In this document: positions 44,049 through 54,287 of the stretch, one piece after another | Numbering within the stretch: the first letter of the stretch is position 1 | How the letters are laid out: each line of letters opens with the position of its first letter | DNA from: an uncultured Dongia sp. | GTDB taxonomy: Bacteria > Pseudomonadota > Alphaproteobacteria > Dongiales > Dongiaceae | Reading direction: 5' to 3' | Length of the DNA: 64,000 nt | NCBI RefSeq assembly: GCF_936916975.1 | Contig: NZ_CAKZGO010000004.1 | Location: forward strand, 620,001-684,000 | Made by a program: the position numbers and the translations under genes | Notes under the pieces: model-generated | Seen by the model: only the letters and a program-made list of their open reading frames with translations | What the model was told of the DNA's origin: nothing | Databases searched by the model: none

Positions 44049-44792
44049 TCAGCGGCGCCGGAAGGCCAGATGGGCCATCCAGCCGGCAAACAGCGCAACC
44101 AGGATGGCGATGACACCATAGGCGGCGCTGTGACGGTGCGCAAAATCGTAAATGTCGGCGCCGAAGCCGATCTTGCTGATCACCAGCGGCGTCGTCTGCG
44201 CTCCCACGATCTTCTGATCGCGCACCAGATAGACTTCGGCAAGATAGGTGCCGGTCGGCACCGTCGACGGCACCCGGAGATTGACCCGGAACAGCCGGTC
44301 GCCGATGAACAGGATGCGCGCCGGCTGGTCCGAAAACAGCCCGCTGGTCTGCTTGGCACGGATGAGCGCCTGGGAAAAGAGCTTGAGGTCGCTATCGTCC
44401 GGCGAAACCGGCACCATCCGCACGTTCTCGATACCCATCTGGTAGAAGGCGCGCTGGTCGTCCGGCAGCAGAGCGGCAAGCGGCTTGGAGCTGGCCATCA
44501 TGTAGACAGCCGGCACGTTCTGGAAGCCGAGGCCCTTGCGGTTGATCCAGATGCCGCCGACGCGCTCCTTGCGCAGGACTTCGACATCGGCGACCGGCCC
44601 CTTCACCACGACGATGACGTCGCCCGGTCCGTCGGTGGTGCCGAACAGCAGCACGTCGGCACCGGCGAAACCCGTCGTGATCGCGATGAGGTGATCGTCG
44701 AGATCGGCGATGAGCGGCGCCTGGGCGCGCGCAGGATGCAGCCCAGCCACGGTCATCAGCAGCATCGCCGCGATGAGACGGAAGGCGCTCAA
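44049..44792 (-). CDS. TIGR02186 family membrane protein
   Basis: The 247-residue protein has a signal peptide (RLIAAMLLMTVAGLHPARAQA), a periplasmic domain beginning PLIADLDDHLIAITTGFAGADVLLFG, and a C-terminal membrane helix (SAAYGVIAILVALFAGWMAHLAF). This layout and sequence match TIGR02186 (Alph_Pro_TM). The function is unknown. Its start overlaps the TauE/SafE gene by four bases, and the pair is conserved in Alphaproteobacteria, so it is probably an accessory to that exporter. Confidence 0.85.
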   Translation of the reverse strand: MSAFRLIAAMLLMTVAGLHPARAQAPLIADLDDHLIAITTGFAGADVLLFGTTDGPGDVIVVVKGPVADVEVLRKERVGGIWINRKGLGFQNVPAVYMMASSKPLAALLPDDQRAFYQMGIENVRMVPVSPDDSDLKLFSQALIRAKQTSGLFSDQPARILFIGDRLFRVNLRVPSTVPTGTYLAEVYLVRDQKIVGAQTTPLVISKIGFGADIYDFAHRHSAAYGVIAILVALFAGWMAHLAFRRR

Positions 44793-45748
44793 TGTCCGCC
44801 CCCGGTGATGACGATGGAGAACAGCTCGGCCGGCCGGGCGACGAGTTCATAGAGGAGGCCGGCGGCGGTCACCAGGATGACGATCGCCATCAGGAAGCGC
44901 AGCTGCTCGCCCGGCAGCTTGGCACCGAGGCGGCCGCCGATCTGGGCGCCGACAACGCCGCCGATCGTCAGAATGAGGGCCAGGAGCACATCGACCGTCT
45001 GGTTGGTATTGGCCTGCCAGAAGGTCACCCAGGCCTGCACGAAGATGATCTGGAACAGCGAGGTGCCGATGACGGCGCCGGTCGCCATGCCGAGGAGATA
45101 GATCATGGCCGGCACCAGCAGGAAGGCGCCGCCGACACCCATGATGGCCGACATGATGCCGACGACGAAGCCGATGCCCGCCGGCAGCAGGGCCGAGATA
45201 TAGAGGCGCGACTTCCGGAAGCGCATCTTGAACGGCAGGCCTTGCGCCCAATTGTGCTGGTGGAGCTTGGCTGGCGCCATCGACCGGCGGGTGCGGCGCA
45301 GGGCGCGAACCGATTCCACCCCCATCATGATGCCGATGCCTGAGAGCGTGATGACATAGGCGATGGCGATGACCAGATCGATCTGGCCGAGGCTGCGCAG
45401 CAGGGTGAAGATGGCGACACCGATGCTGGAACCCAGCATGCCGCCCGCCAGCATGACCGCGCCCATCTTGAAATCGACATTACCGCGCGACCAATGGGCG
45501 AGCACGCCGGAGACCGAGGACGCCACGACCTGGTTGGATTGCGTCGCCACCGCCACCGCGGGCGGGACGCCGACAAAGACCAGCAACGGCGTCAGCAGGA
45601 AGCCGCCACCGACGCCGAACAGGCCGGAAAGGACACCGACACCGGCTCCCAGGCCGAGCAAGAGGAACACGTTGAGCGCAACTTCGGCGATCGGCAGATA
45701 GATCTGCAATCCAAGAAACCAGTCGAGGATAGCCGTCGCCCAGGTCAC
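44789..45748 (-). CDS. Sulfite exporter TauE/SafE family protein
   Basis: The 319-residue protein has about eight membrane helices with two TauE/SafE repeats: GVLSGLFGVGGGFLLTPLLVFVG near residue 40 and IMSAIMGVGGAFLLVPAMIYLLG near residue 220. Such proteins export sulfite, sulfoacetate or related organosulfur anions. It is followed by TIGR02186 (overlap) and a universal stress protein gene in the same direction. Confidence 0.9.
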   Translation of the reverse strand: MTWATAILDWFLGLQIYLPIAEVALNVFLLLGLGAGVGVLSGLFGVGGGFLLTPLLVFVGVPPAVAVATQSNQVVASSVSGVLAHWSRGNVDFKMGAVMLAGGMLGSSIGVAIFTLLRSLGQIDLVIAIAYVITLSGIGIMMGVESVRALRRTRRSMAPAKLHQHNWAQGLPFKMRFRKSRLYISALLPAGIGFVVGIMSAIMGVGGAFLLVPAMIYLLGMATGAVIGTSLFQIIFVQAWVTFWQANTNQTVDVLLALILTIGGVVGAQIGGRLGAKLPGEQLRFLMAIVILVTAAGLLYELVARPAELFSIVITGGGH

Positions 45749-45936
45749 AAACTTCCCCCCACATGACGGGAGCGTGACCGAAACCCTGATCTATCTACGC
45801 CGCCGCCGAGCCGGCCGTTCTTGCGGCCGCGGAATCATCACCGCGACTCGGATGTCGCAGCGAAACCTCGGACACTGTAAATCACAGCGATTCCAAGAGG
45901 AAGCCGCGCTTATGGTGCCAATCGGCCAATTACCGA

Positions 45937-46980
45937 TTACTTCTGCAGGATATCGGTGATCTCTTCGAGCTGGGCGCGGGCACGCAGCAGATAGAAGCCC
46001 TGTTCCGCCAGGTGATTGGGTTGAGCCATCGATCCTGGCTTGCCATTGATCACGACCCAGGGCTGCAGCGCCGCCCCTTCCAGCATGGAGCCGACCATGC
46101 GCTGCCAGATGTTGAGGGCGCCCTTTTCAGTCAGCACCTGCTTGAAATCCTGCCCCAGGGCACGCAGCAGCAGGCCATAGGCATAGAGTTCGCCCTTGTT
46201 GAAATAGAAGGTGTCGTCGGCCTGCAGGTCGAACCAGGCGCCGGACTGCTTGTCGATTTCCTCGTCGATCTTGTTGGACGCCGCACCGAGATCCTTGCCG
46301 ATCCGGTCCAGGGTCGAGAGCAGGTTGTCGGCGCGGCGTTCGAACACCGCATCGCCGCGGGTCATGCGGCCGTTGAAATCGATCAGCGACTTCATGGCGT
46401 CGAGGTAATAGCTCTCCGATGGCTTCATCGGCGCCCAGGAGCGGCTGAGATCGATGTACCAGAGGTCCGGCGGGTTATTGAGATAGCCGGCCGCCGCCTC
46501 CAGCGCCTTGTCGGCGCTGCTGGTGCCGCGGGCGCGGCCGATCTGGTCGCGCAACTCCGTCACCACGCGTTGCAGCGCCTGGATCTCACCGGACTGGAAA
46601 TTCGGCATGTTGTCGAGAATGCTGCTCGGGAAGAACCAGGGCGCGTTCGCCGGCCAGCTCGTGCCGTTCACCTCGCGGTCGATCAACGCCGCGGCCAAGG
46701 CGACGGTCTGGCTGGCCTCCGGCGGGATGGCGGGTGCGGTAAAGTCGATATCATCATCGATATGATGCGCGATAAGGGCGCCTACGGGATAGTAAAGCAG
46801 CACGATCGCCAGCAGCACGCCGCCGCCCCAGCGTGCGGCAGTGACCAGACGATTGCGGCCAACAGCTGTTTCCAGGTCCGCCACCGCATCCCTGGACCCC
46901 CAGGACGGCATCTTCAGGGTTGGCAGGAAACGGCGCCATCCGGCCTTTGGCTGCGGCTCTGCGTCAAAATCGTCGCTCAT
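45937..46980 (-). CDS. DUF2333 family membrane protein
   Basis: From the ATG at 46980 the protein is 347 residues. It has a short cytoplasmic N-terminus, one membrane helix (LVTAARWGGGVLLAIVLLYYPVGALIAHH) near residue 50, and a large periplasmic domain with the DUF2333 features WPANAPWFFPSSILDNMPNFQ, NNPPDLWYIDLSRSW and FYFNKGELYAYGLLLRALG. Its function is not known. It lies 123 bp from trpS and shows no partner. Confidence 0.85.
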   Translation of the reverse strand: MSDDFDAEPQPKAGWRRFLPTLKMPSWGSRDAVADLETAVGRNRLVTAARWGGGVLLAIVLLYYPVGALIAHHIDDDIDFTAPAIPPEASQTVALAAALIDREVNGTSWPANAPWFFPSSILDNMPNFQSGEIQALQRVVTELRDQIGRARGTSSADKALEAAAGYLNNPPDLWYIDLSRSWAPMKPSESYYLDAMKSLIDFNGRMTRGDAVFERRADNLLSTLDRIGKDLGAASNKIDEEIDKQSGAWFDLQADDTFYFNKGELYAYGLLLRALGQDFKQVLTEKGALNIWQRMVGSMLEGAALQPWVVINGKPGSMAQPNHLAEQGFYLLRARAQLEEITDILQK

Positions 46981-47103
46981 AAATCGGCTAATCCCTGGTG
47001 TGGCAATCGGGTCTGGCAATCGCTGGCTATCGGTCTGTGCAGCAGGACATAAGCAATCGCCCTAGTCAAAACAATGACACGACGATCCTGTCCACCTCCA
47101 CCC

Positions 47104-48135
47104 TTACGCCGGCAGGAAGCCCACCGCCCGCTCGATCTCCGTGAGGATCGGCTCCGAAATGGCCCGCGCCTTGGTGGCACCCCGGGACAGGACGGCGTCG
47201 ATTTCAGCCGGATGATCGAGAAGGCGCTTCATCTCCGCGCCGATCGGCCCCAGGACGGAGACCGCAAGCTCGGTCAGGTCACGCTTGAAGGCGGAGAATT
47301 CCTTGCCTTCGTAAGCGCCGATCACCGCGCCGATCTCCTGGTCGGAGAGGGCGGCATAGATCGCCATCAGATTATAGGCCTCGGGCCGCAGCGCATCGGC
47401 CTCGGCCTTCACAAAGCCCTTCTCGTCCAGCACCTCCAGCCCCGGCAGCGGCGCCGGATCGGTCTTCGCCTTGCGGAATTTGAGGGCGATGGTGTCGGCA
47501 TCGTCGGTCATGTTGATGCGGCTGTAATCGCTGGGGTCCGATTTCGACATCTTCTTGGTGCCGTCGCGTAAACTCATCACGCGGGCCGCGGGCCCGCCGA
47601 TGACCGGCGCCGGCGGCACCAAACACTCCACGCCGAAATCGGTGTTGAACTTCTGGGCAATGTCACGCGCCAGCTCAAGATGCTGCTTCTGATCCTCGCC
47701 GACCGGCACATGGGTCGCCCGATACCCTAAAATGTCCGCCGCCATCAGCACCGGATAGGTGTAGAGGCCGACCGACGCGTTTTCGCGGTCCTTGCCGGCC
47801 TTTTCCTTGAACTGGGTCATGCGGTTGAGCCAGCCCACGCGGGCTACGCAGTTGAGAATCCAGGCTAATTGTGCATGCACCCGGTTCTGGCTCTGGGCAA
47901 AGATGATGGAATGCGAGACATCGATCCCGGACGCCATGAAGGCCGCAGTCACCTCGCGGGTGTTCTTGGTGAGCTCGGCCGGGTCCTGGAACACGGTGAT
48001 CGCATGCATGTCGACCACGCAGAAGATGCACTCATATTCCTTCTGCATGCGCACCCAATTGCGCACCGCGCCGAGATAATTGCCAAGATGCAGGGTATGG
48101 GTCGGCTGTACGCCGGAAAAGATGCGGCCCTTCAT
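47104..48135 (-). CDS. trpS: Tryptophan--tRNA ligase
   Basis: From the ATG at 48135 the protein is 343 residues. It has the class I signatures [18 protein letters not shown] (HIGH-like TLHLG) and KKMSKSD (KMSKS) near residue 205. [29 protein letters not shown] and the [17 protein letters not shown] segment are specific to TrpRS. It charges tRNA-Trp. A longer start at 48162 is unlikely. It diverges from the BI-1 gene. Confidence 0.97.
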   Translation of the reverse strand: MKGRIFSGVQPTHTLHLGNYLGAVRNWVRMQKEYECIFCVVDMHAITVFQDPAELTKNTREVTAAFMASGIDVSHSIIFAQSQNRVHAQLAWILNCVARVGWLNRMTQFKEKAGKDRENASVGLYTYPVLMAADILGYRATHVPVGEDQKQHLELARDIAQKFNTDFGVECLVPPAPVIGGPAARVMSLRDGTKKMSKSDPSDYSRINMTDDADTIALKFRKAKTDPAPLPGLEVLDEKGFVKAEADALRPEAYNLMAIYAALSDQEIGAVIGAYEGKEFSAFKRDLTELAVSVLGPIGAEMKRLLDHPAEIDAVLSRGATKARAISEPILTEIERAVGFLPA

Positions 48136-48327
48136 GATGCTCAAGACTTCCCTACACGTCATTTATTCTGGGTTGCGGGCCGGTTTATGGCGGCTAAAAG
48201 CCCGCTCCGCAATGGTTTTGGGGCAAGATTCCCCTACCCGCCCTATTGATTTCCCGGCCCACTGTCCTAAATTCATGCGCATCCGCGACGATACGCGGTT
48301 TGAGATAAAGAACGGGGAGTGAACAAG

Positions 48328-49065
48328 ATGGTCAACAGACCGGATGGCTTGGACGGCCGCACCATTCAACGCGGTTATGCCCAGACCCAGAGCGCCGAAA
48401 TCGACGCGGGCCTGCGCGCGCATATGCAGAAGGTCTACGCCTATATGTCGGGCGGCCTTGCCGCCACGGGTGGCGTCGCTTGGGGCGTCTATCGCAGCGC
48501 TGACTTCGCCCCGGCCTTCTTCGAAGCCGTCATCCGCAACAACATGATCTTGATGCTGGTGGCGCTGGGTGTGGCGTTCTTCCTCAGTTTCCGCATCAAC
48601 GCGATCCAGGTCGGCACGGCGCGGGCGCTGTTCTGGGCCTATGCCCTGATCCTGGGCCTCGGTCTTGCCCCGATCTTCATGATCTACACCGGTGAATCGA
48701 TCGCCCGGACCTTCTTCATCAGCGCCGGCACCTTTGCCGCGATGAGCCTGTGGGGTTACACGACCAAGCGTGACCTCACCGGCATGGGCAACTTCCTGAT
48801 CATGGGCCTGATCGGTATCCTCCTCGCCTCGATCGTCAACATCTTCCTGGGCTCGAGCGGCCTTGGCTTTGCGATCTCGGTCCTGGGCGTGCTGATCTTC
48901 ACCGGTCTCACCGCCTACGACACCCAGAAGATCAAGGAAATGTATTGGGATGCGGATGGCGCCGATGTCGCCGCCAAGAAGTCGATCATGGGTGCCTTCA
49001 CACTCTATCTCGACTTCATCAACCTGTTCCTGATGATGCTGCGCTTCGTCGGCGACCGCCGCTAA
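48328..49065 (+). CDS. Bax inhibitor-1/YccA family protein
   Basis: From the ATG at 48328 the protein is 245 residues. That start is favoured over a GTG nine bases earlier because GGGGAG sits eight bases before it. Seven membrane helices are predicted. The family motif TFFISAGTFAAMSLWGYTTKRDL and the C-terminal GLTAYDTQKIKEMY are present. BI-1 proteins are pH-sensitive calcium leak channels or membrane-quality-control factors. It is closed by a good terminator. Confidence 0.92.
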   Translation: MVNRPDGLDGRTIQRGYAQTQSAEIDAGLRAHMQKVYAYMSGGLAATGGVAWGVYRSADFAPAFFEAVIRNNMILMLVALGVAFFLSFRINAIQVGTARALFWAYALILGLGLAPIFMIYTGESIARTFFISAGTFAAMSLWGYTTKRDLTGMGNFLIMGLIGILLASIVNIFLGSSGLGFAISVLGVLIFTGLTAYDTQKIKEMYWDADGADVAAKKSIMGAFTLYLDFINLFLMMLRFVGDRR

Positions 49066-49091
49066 GCCAGCCAAAAGAGACACTCCAGCTG

Positions 49092-49124
49092 CGGCGGCAC
49101 CCTCGGGTGCCGCCGTTTCTCTTT
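49092..49124 (+). terminator. Terminator after the BI-1 gene
   Basis: CGGCGGCACCC and GGGTGCCGCCG pair perfectly across a TC loop and are followed by TTTCTCTTT. Confidence 0.9.
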
Positions 49125-49245
49125 GCGCCCGGTAAACTTGGGTGCCAAATCTACTTGACCCAAAATGAAAATTACATCGGTCCTTTTCATTGACGGACAA
49201 ACGCAGTAAGAGTCGGGGGCAGCGGTTTGCGATCGGCATCGGGGG

Positions 49246-50415
49246 ATGGCGCGCGAGACCCGCTGGTCAGTGGGGAGTGCGGCATTCGTGGCGTCACCTG
49301 AGTCCGGATCAAGTTACGACGTCGAGTTCCGCTCGGTCGTCAAACATTTCGCCGATGTCCGCGCCGTCGACGATGTGAGCTTCGCGCTGAAGCGCGGCTC
49401 GTTCCATTCCTTCCTCGGGCCATCCGGCTGCGGCAAGACCACGTCGCTCCGTCTCATCGCCGGCTTCGAGCAGCCCGACAGCGGCAGCGTCGAGATTGCC
49501 GGGCAATCGGTCGTGGGCGTTCCCGCTTATCGCCGCCCCGTCAACATGGTGTTCCAGCATTACGCGCTCTTCCCGCATATGGATGTGGCGTCGAATGTCG
49601 GTTATGGCCTGCGCCAACGGAAACCCCGCGCCGATGCGGCCGAGATCGACAAACAGGTGGCCGCCGCCCTGGAACTCGTGCGCCTGCCGCATCTGGGCAA
49701 ACGCCGCGCCTGGGAACTCTCCGGTGGCCAGCAGCAGCGTGTGGCATTGGCCCGCGCGCTCATCAACCGCCCGACCGTGCTCCTCCTCGACGAACCCCTG
49801 GCAGCCCTCGACCGGAAGCTGCGCCGCGAGATGCAGATCGAATTGCAGAACCTGCAGCGCGAGGTCGGTATTACCTTCGTCCTCGTCACCCACGACCAAG
49901 AAGAAGCGCTTTCCATGTCGGATACGATCGGCATCATGAAGGACGGCAAGGTGGTGCAGTTCGGCACACCGGAAGAACTTTATGACGCGCCGGTCAATCG
50001 CTACGTCGCCGATTTCGTCGGTGAATCGAATTTCTTCAGCGGGTCGGTGGCAAGCTGCGACGATACCGGTGCCGCCATCACCACGCCGAGCGGCCTCACT
50101 TTGCAGGCGCCGTTCAGCCGTTTAGGGGGCAAGCTGCAGCCGGGCGCCAAGGCCACTATCGCGGTGCGCCCGGAGGTGATCGGCCTGTGGCAGCCGGGCG
50201 CCGTGCCAGCCGGCCTCGACATTTCGCGACCGGCGCGCCTCCTCAACCGCATCTATCTCGGCGATCACAGCGAGTTCCAGATCGAGGCCGACGGATTGGG
50301 CCCGGTGCTGGTGCGCCTGCCGAAACATTCGACCGAGGGCCAAGCATTGGAGCCGGGCGATCAGGTGATCATGGGCTGGAAGCGCGAGCGCGCCCTGGCG
50401 CTGAGCGAGGCCTGA
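49246..50415 (+). CDS. Polyamine-type ABC transporter ATP-binding protein
   Basis: The 389-residue ATPase has a Walker A (GPSGCGKTT) near residue 62, Q-loop in FQHYALFPH, the LSGGQQQRVALARAL signature, Walker B (VLLLDEPLAALD) and the H-loop His (VTHDQEEAL). The C-terminal 110 residues are the TOBE domain typical of PotA. It energises uptake by the two permeases downstream. The precise start is uncertain (a GTG at 49288 is possible). With the binding protein and two permeases it completes an importer. Confidence 0.93.
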   Translation: MARETRWSVGSAAFVASPESGSSYDVEFRSVVKHFADVRAVDDVSFALKRGSFHSFLGPSGCGKTTSLRLIAGFEQPDSGSVEIAGQSVVGVPAYRRPVNMVFQHYALFPHMDVASNVGYGLRQRKPRADAAEIDKQVAAALELVRLPHLGKRRAWELSGGQQQRVALARALINRPTVLLLDEPLAALDRKLRREMQIELQNLQREVGITFVLVTHDQEEALSMSDTIGIMKDGKVVQFGTPEELYDAPVNRYVADFVGESNFFSGSVASCDDTGAAITTPSGLTLQAPFSRLGGKLQPGAKATIAVRPEVIGLWQPGAVPAGLDISRPARLLNRIYLGDHSEFQIEADGLGPVLVRLPKHSTEGQALEPGDQVIMGWKRERALALSEA

Positions 50416-50521
50416 ACAACAAAGGATGTGCCGCCGGCGGTGGTGGCGACATCTGAGACGACCAGAAGAACGCCGCCAATCGAAACGGGTTTTGAGGCTT
50501 CACGTATCTTAGGAGAATGAG

Positions 50522-51664
50522 ATGACCGATCCACGCAAGGAATTCATCGCCCAGCTGCGCCGCTATCAGATGGGCTCGATCTCGCGCCGCCACTTCCTCG
50601 GCGTCACCGGCCTCGGCACCGCGATGGCTGTAATGGCCGGTGCCGTGCCGGGCCTGCGCCCACGCCCGAGCTTTGCCGGCGATATCGGCGACAAGGTCTC
50701 GCTCACCAGCTGGCCGAACTATCACGACCCCGCCAATCTCGAGAAGTTCAAGGAACTGACGGGTGCCGCGGTCGAGCTCACCGTGTTCGGCTCGAACGAG
50801 GAAATGTATGCGAAGCTCAAGGCCGGCGGCACCGGCTGGGATGTGTTCGTGCCAACCAACTACACGATCCAGAATTATGTCGATGCCGACCTTATCGATC
50901 CGCTCGACACGGCGCAGATCTCCAATTACGACCCGGCCTCCTATTCCGATCCCCGCATGACCGAACCCGGCACGGTGAACGGCAAGATCTACGCCCTGCA
51001 CAAGGATTGGGGCACCACCGGTTTCGTGGTCAACACCAGGAACGTGACCGAGAAGCCGACCAGCTGGAAGGAATTCTGGGACCTCACCAAGACCACGGCC
51101 ACCGGCCGCGTGATGGTCCACGACTACCAGCTCACCACCATCGGCAATGCGCTCAAATATTTCGGCTATTCGTTCAACTCGATCGACGAGAAGGAATTGG
51201 CCGATGCGGAGAAGCTGTTGCTTGAGGTGAAGCCGCATCTCTTTGGCATCAGCAGCGACTATCAGCCCGGCATGCGCAATGGCGACGCCTGGATGTCGGT
51301 GGCCTGGACCGGCGACGGCAAGCAGCTGCACAAGGACATTCCGGAAATCATCTATGTGCTGGGCAAGGAAGGCGGCGAGATCTGGTCCGATTTCTATGCC
51401 GTCCCGAAGGAAGCACCGAACAAGAAGGGCGCCTATGCGCTCATCAACTTCCTGCTCGACCCGCAGGTGAACGCGGCCGAACTTGGCGTTCATGGCTATC
51501 CCATCGCCGACAAGCGCGTCATCGCCTTGTTGCCGGCGGAGGTCGCCACCGACCCGATCATGTACCCGGCCGCCGAACTGCTCTCGCCGCTCGAATTCGG
51601 CGCCGGCAACGTCCTCACCAACCCGGCCCGCGCAGAGATCATGGCGCGGTTCAAATCGGCGTAA
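50522..51664 (+). CDS. Polyamine-type ABC substrate-binding protein
   Basis: The 380-residue protein begins with a 25-residue charged stretch and then a twin-arginine signal (SRRHFLGVTGLGTAMAVMAG). The mature part is PotD/PotF-like: VSLTSWPNYHDPANLEKFKELTG, LKAGGTGWDVFVPTNYTIQNY and LHKDWGTTGFVVNT. It likely binds polyamine or a related cation; the ligand is not proven. A strong ribosome-binding site (TAGGAGAA) precedes the ATG. Element D separates it from the permease gene. Confidence 0.92.
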   Translation: MTDPRKEFIAQLRRYQMGSISRRHFLGVTGLGTAMAVMAGAVPGLRPRPSFAGDIGDKVSLTSWPNYHDPANLEKFKELTGAAVELTVFGSNEEMYAKLKAGGTGWDVFVPTNYTIQNYVDADLIDPLDTAQISNYDPASYSDPRMTEPGTVNGKIYALHKDWGTTGFVVNTRNVTEKPTSWKEFWDLTKTTATGRVMVHDYQLTTIGNALKYFGYSFNSIDEKELADAEKLLLEVKPHLFGISSDYQPGMRNGDAWMSVAWTGDGKQLHKDIPEIIYVLGKEGGEIWSDFYAVPKEAPNKKGAYALINFLLDPQVNAAELGVHGYPIADKRVIALLPAEVATDPIMYPAAELLSPLEFGAGNVLTNPARAEIMARFKSA

Positions 51665-51703
51665 ATTAGGCGCCACGACTCTTCGCCGTACCTCACTCTA
51701 AAA

Positions 51704-51801
51704 CCCTCTCCCCTCGCGGGAGAGGGCAGGGTGAGGGGGTGGCGGAGTTCAGTCTCGATCGACCCCCTCACCCCGACCCCTCTCCCGCGAGGGGAGAGGG
51801 G
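51704..51801. repeat. Palindromic element D
   Basis: Two arms, 51704-51739 and 51763-51801, are inverted copies of the CCCTCTCCC/GGGAGAGGG and TGAGGGGG blocks, in the opposite arrangement to elements B and C. It lies between the binding-protein gene and the first permease gene, inside the importer operon. Confidence 0.85.
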
Positions 51802-51833
51802 CAGAGATCGCCAGGGAAAGTTTCTACCAGTCA

Positions 51834-52706
51834 ATGACCACAGCCGCCCTCAAGGAAAAACGCCGGCAAGGCCGATGGAACGCGCTGCTGCTCGCGCCGT
51901 CCGGGCTGTGGTATCTGATGCTGCTCATCCTGCCGCTGATCGTCATCATGGTCTATTCCGTGGGCGAGCGGGCGCCGACCGGCGGCTATCAAGCCGGCTT
52001 CACCTTCGACAATTACCTCAACATCGGCGCGCGCTGGACGGCGTTCAAGAACACGCTGCTGCTGGCACCGACCGGCACATTCATCTGCCTGCTGGCCGGC
52101 TATCCGCTAGCCTATTTCCTGGCGGTGAAGGCCAATCCGCGCATGCGCCTCTTCCTCCTCATCCTGGTGGTGGTGCCGTTCTGGACAAGCTTCCTCATCC
52201 GCACCTATGCCTGGATGTTCATCCTGGGGGGCCGTGGGCTGCCGCATCTGCTGGAGCTCATCGGGCTGGAAGGTTTCCGCTTCATCAACACGCCGTTCGC
52301 GGTCCTGGTCGGCATCGTCTATGCCTATCTGCCGCTGATGGTGTTCCCGATCTTCGTGTCGCTGGAGAAGCTCGATAAGCGGCTGCTGGAGGCGTCCGAC
52401 GATCTCGGCGCCAGCCCGTTCGCGACCTTCCGCCAGATCACGCTGCCACTCTCGGCGCCGGGCATGATCACGGGCTGCATGCTGGTCTTCATCCTGCTGA
52501 TGGGCGAATACCTCATTCCGCAGATGCTGGGCGGCGGCAAGGTGTTCTTCATCGGCAATGCGCTGGTCGATCTGTTCCTGCAGAGTCTCAACTGGCCGTT
52601 CGGCTCGGCCTGCGCCATGGCGCTGGTCTTCATCATGATGGTAACGGTCGGCCTCTACCTCAAGGCAACACGCGCGACCGGCAGTCGCGACGTGTCGTTG
52701 ATGTGA
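51834..52706 (+). CDS. Polyamine-type ABC permease (PotB-like)
   Basis: The 290-residue protein has six membrane helices and the BPD permease EAA loop LEASDDLGASPFATFRQITLPL near residue 183. The N-terminus (WNALLLAPSGLWYLMLLILPLIVIMVYS) is PotB-like. It pairs with the downstream PotC-like subunit to form the channel. It starts 169 bp after the binding-protein gene, the gap being filled by element D. Confidence 0.93.
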   Translation: MTTAALKEKRRQGRWNALLLAPSGLWYLMLLILPLIVIMVYSVGERAPTGGYQAGFTFDNYLNIGARWTAFKNTLLLAPTGTFICLLAGYPLAYFLAVKANPRMRLFLLILVVVPFWTSFLIRTYAWMFILGGRGLPHLLELIGLEGFRFINTPFAVLVGIVYAYLPLMVFPIFVSLEKLDKRLLEASDDLGASPFATFRQITLPLSAPGMITGCMLVFILLMGEYLIPQMLGGGKVFFIGNALVDLFLQSLNWPFGSACAMALVFIMMVTVGLYLKATRATGSRDVSLM

Positions 52707-52716
52707 GGCCCTGATC

Positions 52717-53535
52717 ATGCTGCGTGCCTATTCCGCCTTCATCTATCTGTTCCTTTACGCGCCGATCGCGCTCATCGTCGTGTTCAGCTTCAACAGCGGC
52801 AACAACGCCTCCGACTTCCAGGACTTCGGCGTCGACTGGTATTTCAAGGCGGCGAATAACAGCCTGATGCTGGCAGCCCTTGAGAACAGCATCATCGTGG
52901 CGGCGACGGCGTCCGTGCTGGCGACTATCATGGGGACGATGGCAGCCATTGCCCTCCAGAATGTGCGTGGGCCCTTACGCGTCATCTTTGACGGCCTCAC
53001 CTATATCGCCATCATGGTGCCGGGCATCGTGATCGGCATCGCGACCTTGATCGCCCTGGTCACCACCTTCGACGCCGCCAACACTATCCTCGCCGGCATC
53101 TGGCCGGGCGATGCACCGCCCAAGCTCAGCCTGGGCTATGGCTCGATCATCGCGGCCCACACACTCTTTGCCATGGCGCTGGTGATCATCATCGTGCGCG
53201 CCCGCATTGCCGGCATGGATCGCAGCCTCATCGAAGCCAGCGCCGATCTTTATGCCGATCCGCTGGCGACCTTCCGGCAGGTGACCCTGCCGCAGCTGAT
53301 GCCGGGCATCGTCGCGGGATTCCTCCTCTCCTTCACCTTCAGCTTCGACGATTTCGTCATCGCCTTTTTCGTGGCGGGATCGAAGAACACGTTGCCGATC
53401 TACGTCTTCTCCTCGATCCGCCGGGGTGTGACGCCGGAAATCAATGCGATCGGCACCGCGGTCATGCTGTTCTCATTGACCGCCCTCATCACCGCCCAGA
53501 TCCTGCTGCGCCGCGGCAACAAGCCTACGCGCTGA
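52717..53535 (+). CDS. Polyamine-type ABC permease (PotC-like)
   Basis: The 272-residue protein has six helices and the EAA loop IEASADLYADPLATFRQVTLPQLMPG near residue 165. The FSFNSGNNASDFQDFGVDWY region and FSFDDFVIAFFVAG are typical of PotC. It starts ten bases after the PotB-like gene and completes the operon. Confidence 0.93.
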   Translation: MLRAYSAFIYLFLYAPIALIVVFSFNSGNNASDFQDFGVDWYFKAANNSLMLAALENSIIVAATASVLATIMGTMAAIALQNVRGPLRVIFDGLTYIAIMVPGIVIGIATLIALVTTFDAANTILAGIWPGDAPPKLSLGYGSIIAAHTLFAMALVIIIVRARIAGMDRSLIEASADLYADPLATFRQVTLPQLMPGIVAGFLLSFTFSFDDFVIAFFVAGSKNTLPIYVFSSIRRGVTPEINAIGTAVMLFSLTALITAQILLRRGNKPTR

Positions 53536-53645
53536 CTCCAGCGTCTCCGGTATTGTCAGCATGCACGCCAGGCATTGGCGGTGCGCTGGGTGATGCTCTA
53601 TAACTCCGCTCCAGAAACGTCTCGGCAAACTCTTCTGGGGGTTAC

Positions 53646-54287
53646 ATGTACACGCTCTATTGGTCGCATAACTCGGCCTCGATCGCGCCGCATTACTGTC
53701 TTGAGGAGGCCGGCGCCACATACGACGTCGTGCTGGTCGACATGGCGAAGGACGATCACAAGAAGGCCGCGTTCCTCAAAGTAAACCCGATCGGCAAATT
53801 GCCCGCCTTCAAGCTGCCCAACGGCGAGATCATCATCGAATCCGCCGGCATCTGCATGCTGATCAACGACCTCCATCCGGAAGCCAAGCTGGGGCCAAAG
53901 GCCGGCGACCCCAAGCGTGGCGCCTTCTATATGTGGCTCTGCCATCTCACCAACACGCTGCAGCCGGCCATGCTGCGCTATTACTATCCGGACCGTATCA
54001 CCAAGGACGAAGCGGGCATTGAGGGTGTCCAAGCGGCTGCCATGGAAGAAGTGGCGGCCATCTGGACGCGCATCGATGCGCATCTGGCGGCCAATGGACC
54101 TTATCTGCTGGGCGCCGAGTTCTCGGCAGCCGATGCCTTCGCCTATATGCTCTCGACCTGGCAGGATTGCTGCCCCGGCACCTATCAGCGCTTCCCGTAT
54201 GTCAAGCGCCTCGCCGAACTGGTCCGCAACCGGCCGGCGATCAAGCGCATCGCGGAACTCAATGATGTGGGTCCGGTCGCGGCGTGA
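53646..54287 (+). CDS. Glutathione S-transferase family protein
   Basis: The 213-residue protein has a thioredoxin-fold N-terminal domain (MYTLYWSHNSASIAPHYCLEEAGATYDV) with Ser10/12 region near the glutathione site, the cis-Pro NPIGKLPAF and the ESAGICMLI motif. A helical C-terminal domain follows with LLGAEFSAADAFAYML, the N-capping Asp motif. The substrate is not known. A GGGGG ribosome-binding run precedes the ATG. The DUF924 gene overlaps its stop. Confidence 0.9.
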   Translation: MYTLYWSHNSASIAPHYCLEEAGATYDVVLVDMAKDDHKKAAFLKVNPIGKLPAFKLPNGEIIIESAGICMLINDLHPEAKLGPKAGDPKRGAFYMWLCHLTNTLQPAMLRYYYPDRITKDEAGIEGVQAAAMEEVAAIWTRIDAHLAANGPYLLGAEFSAADAFAYMLSTWQDCCPGTYQRFPYVKRLAELVRNRPAIKRIAELNDVGPVAA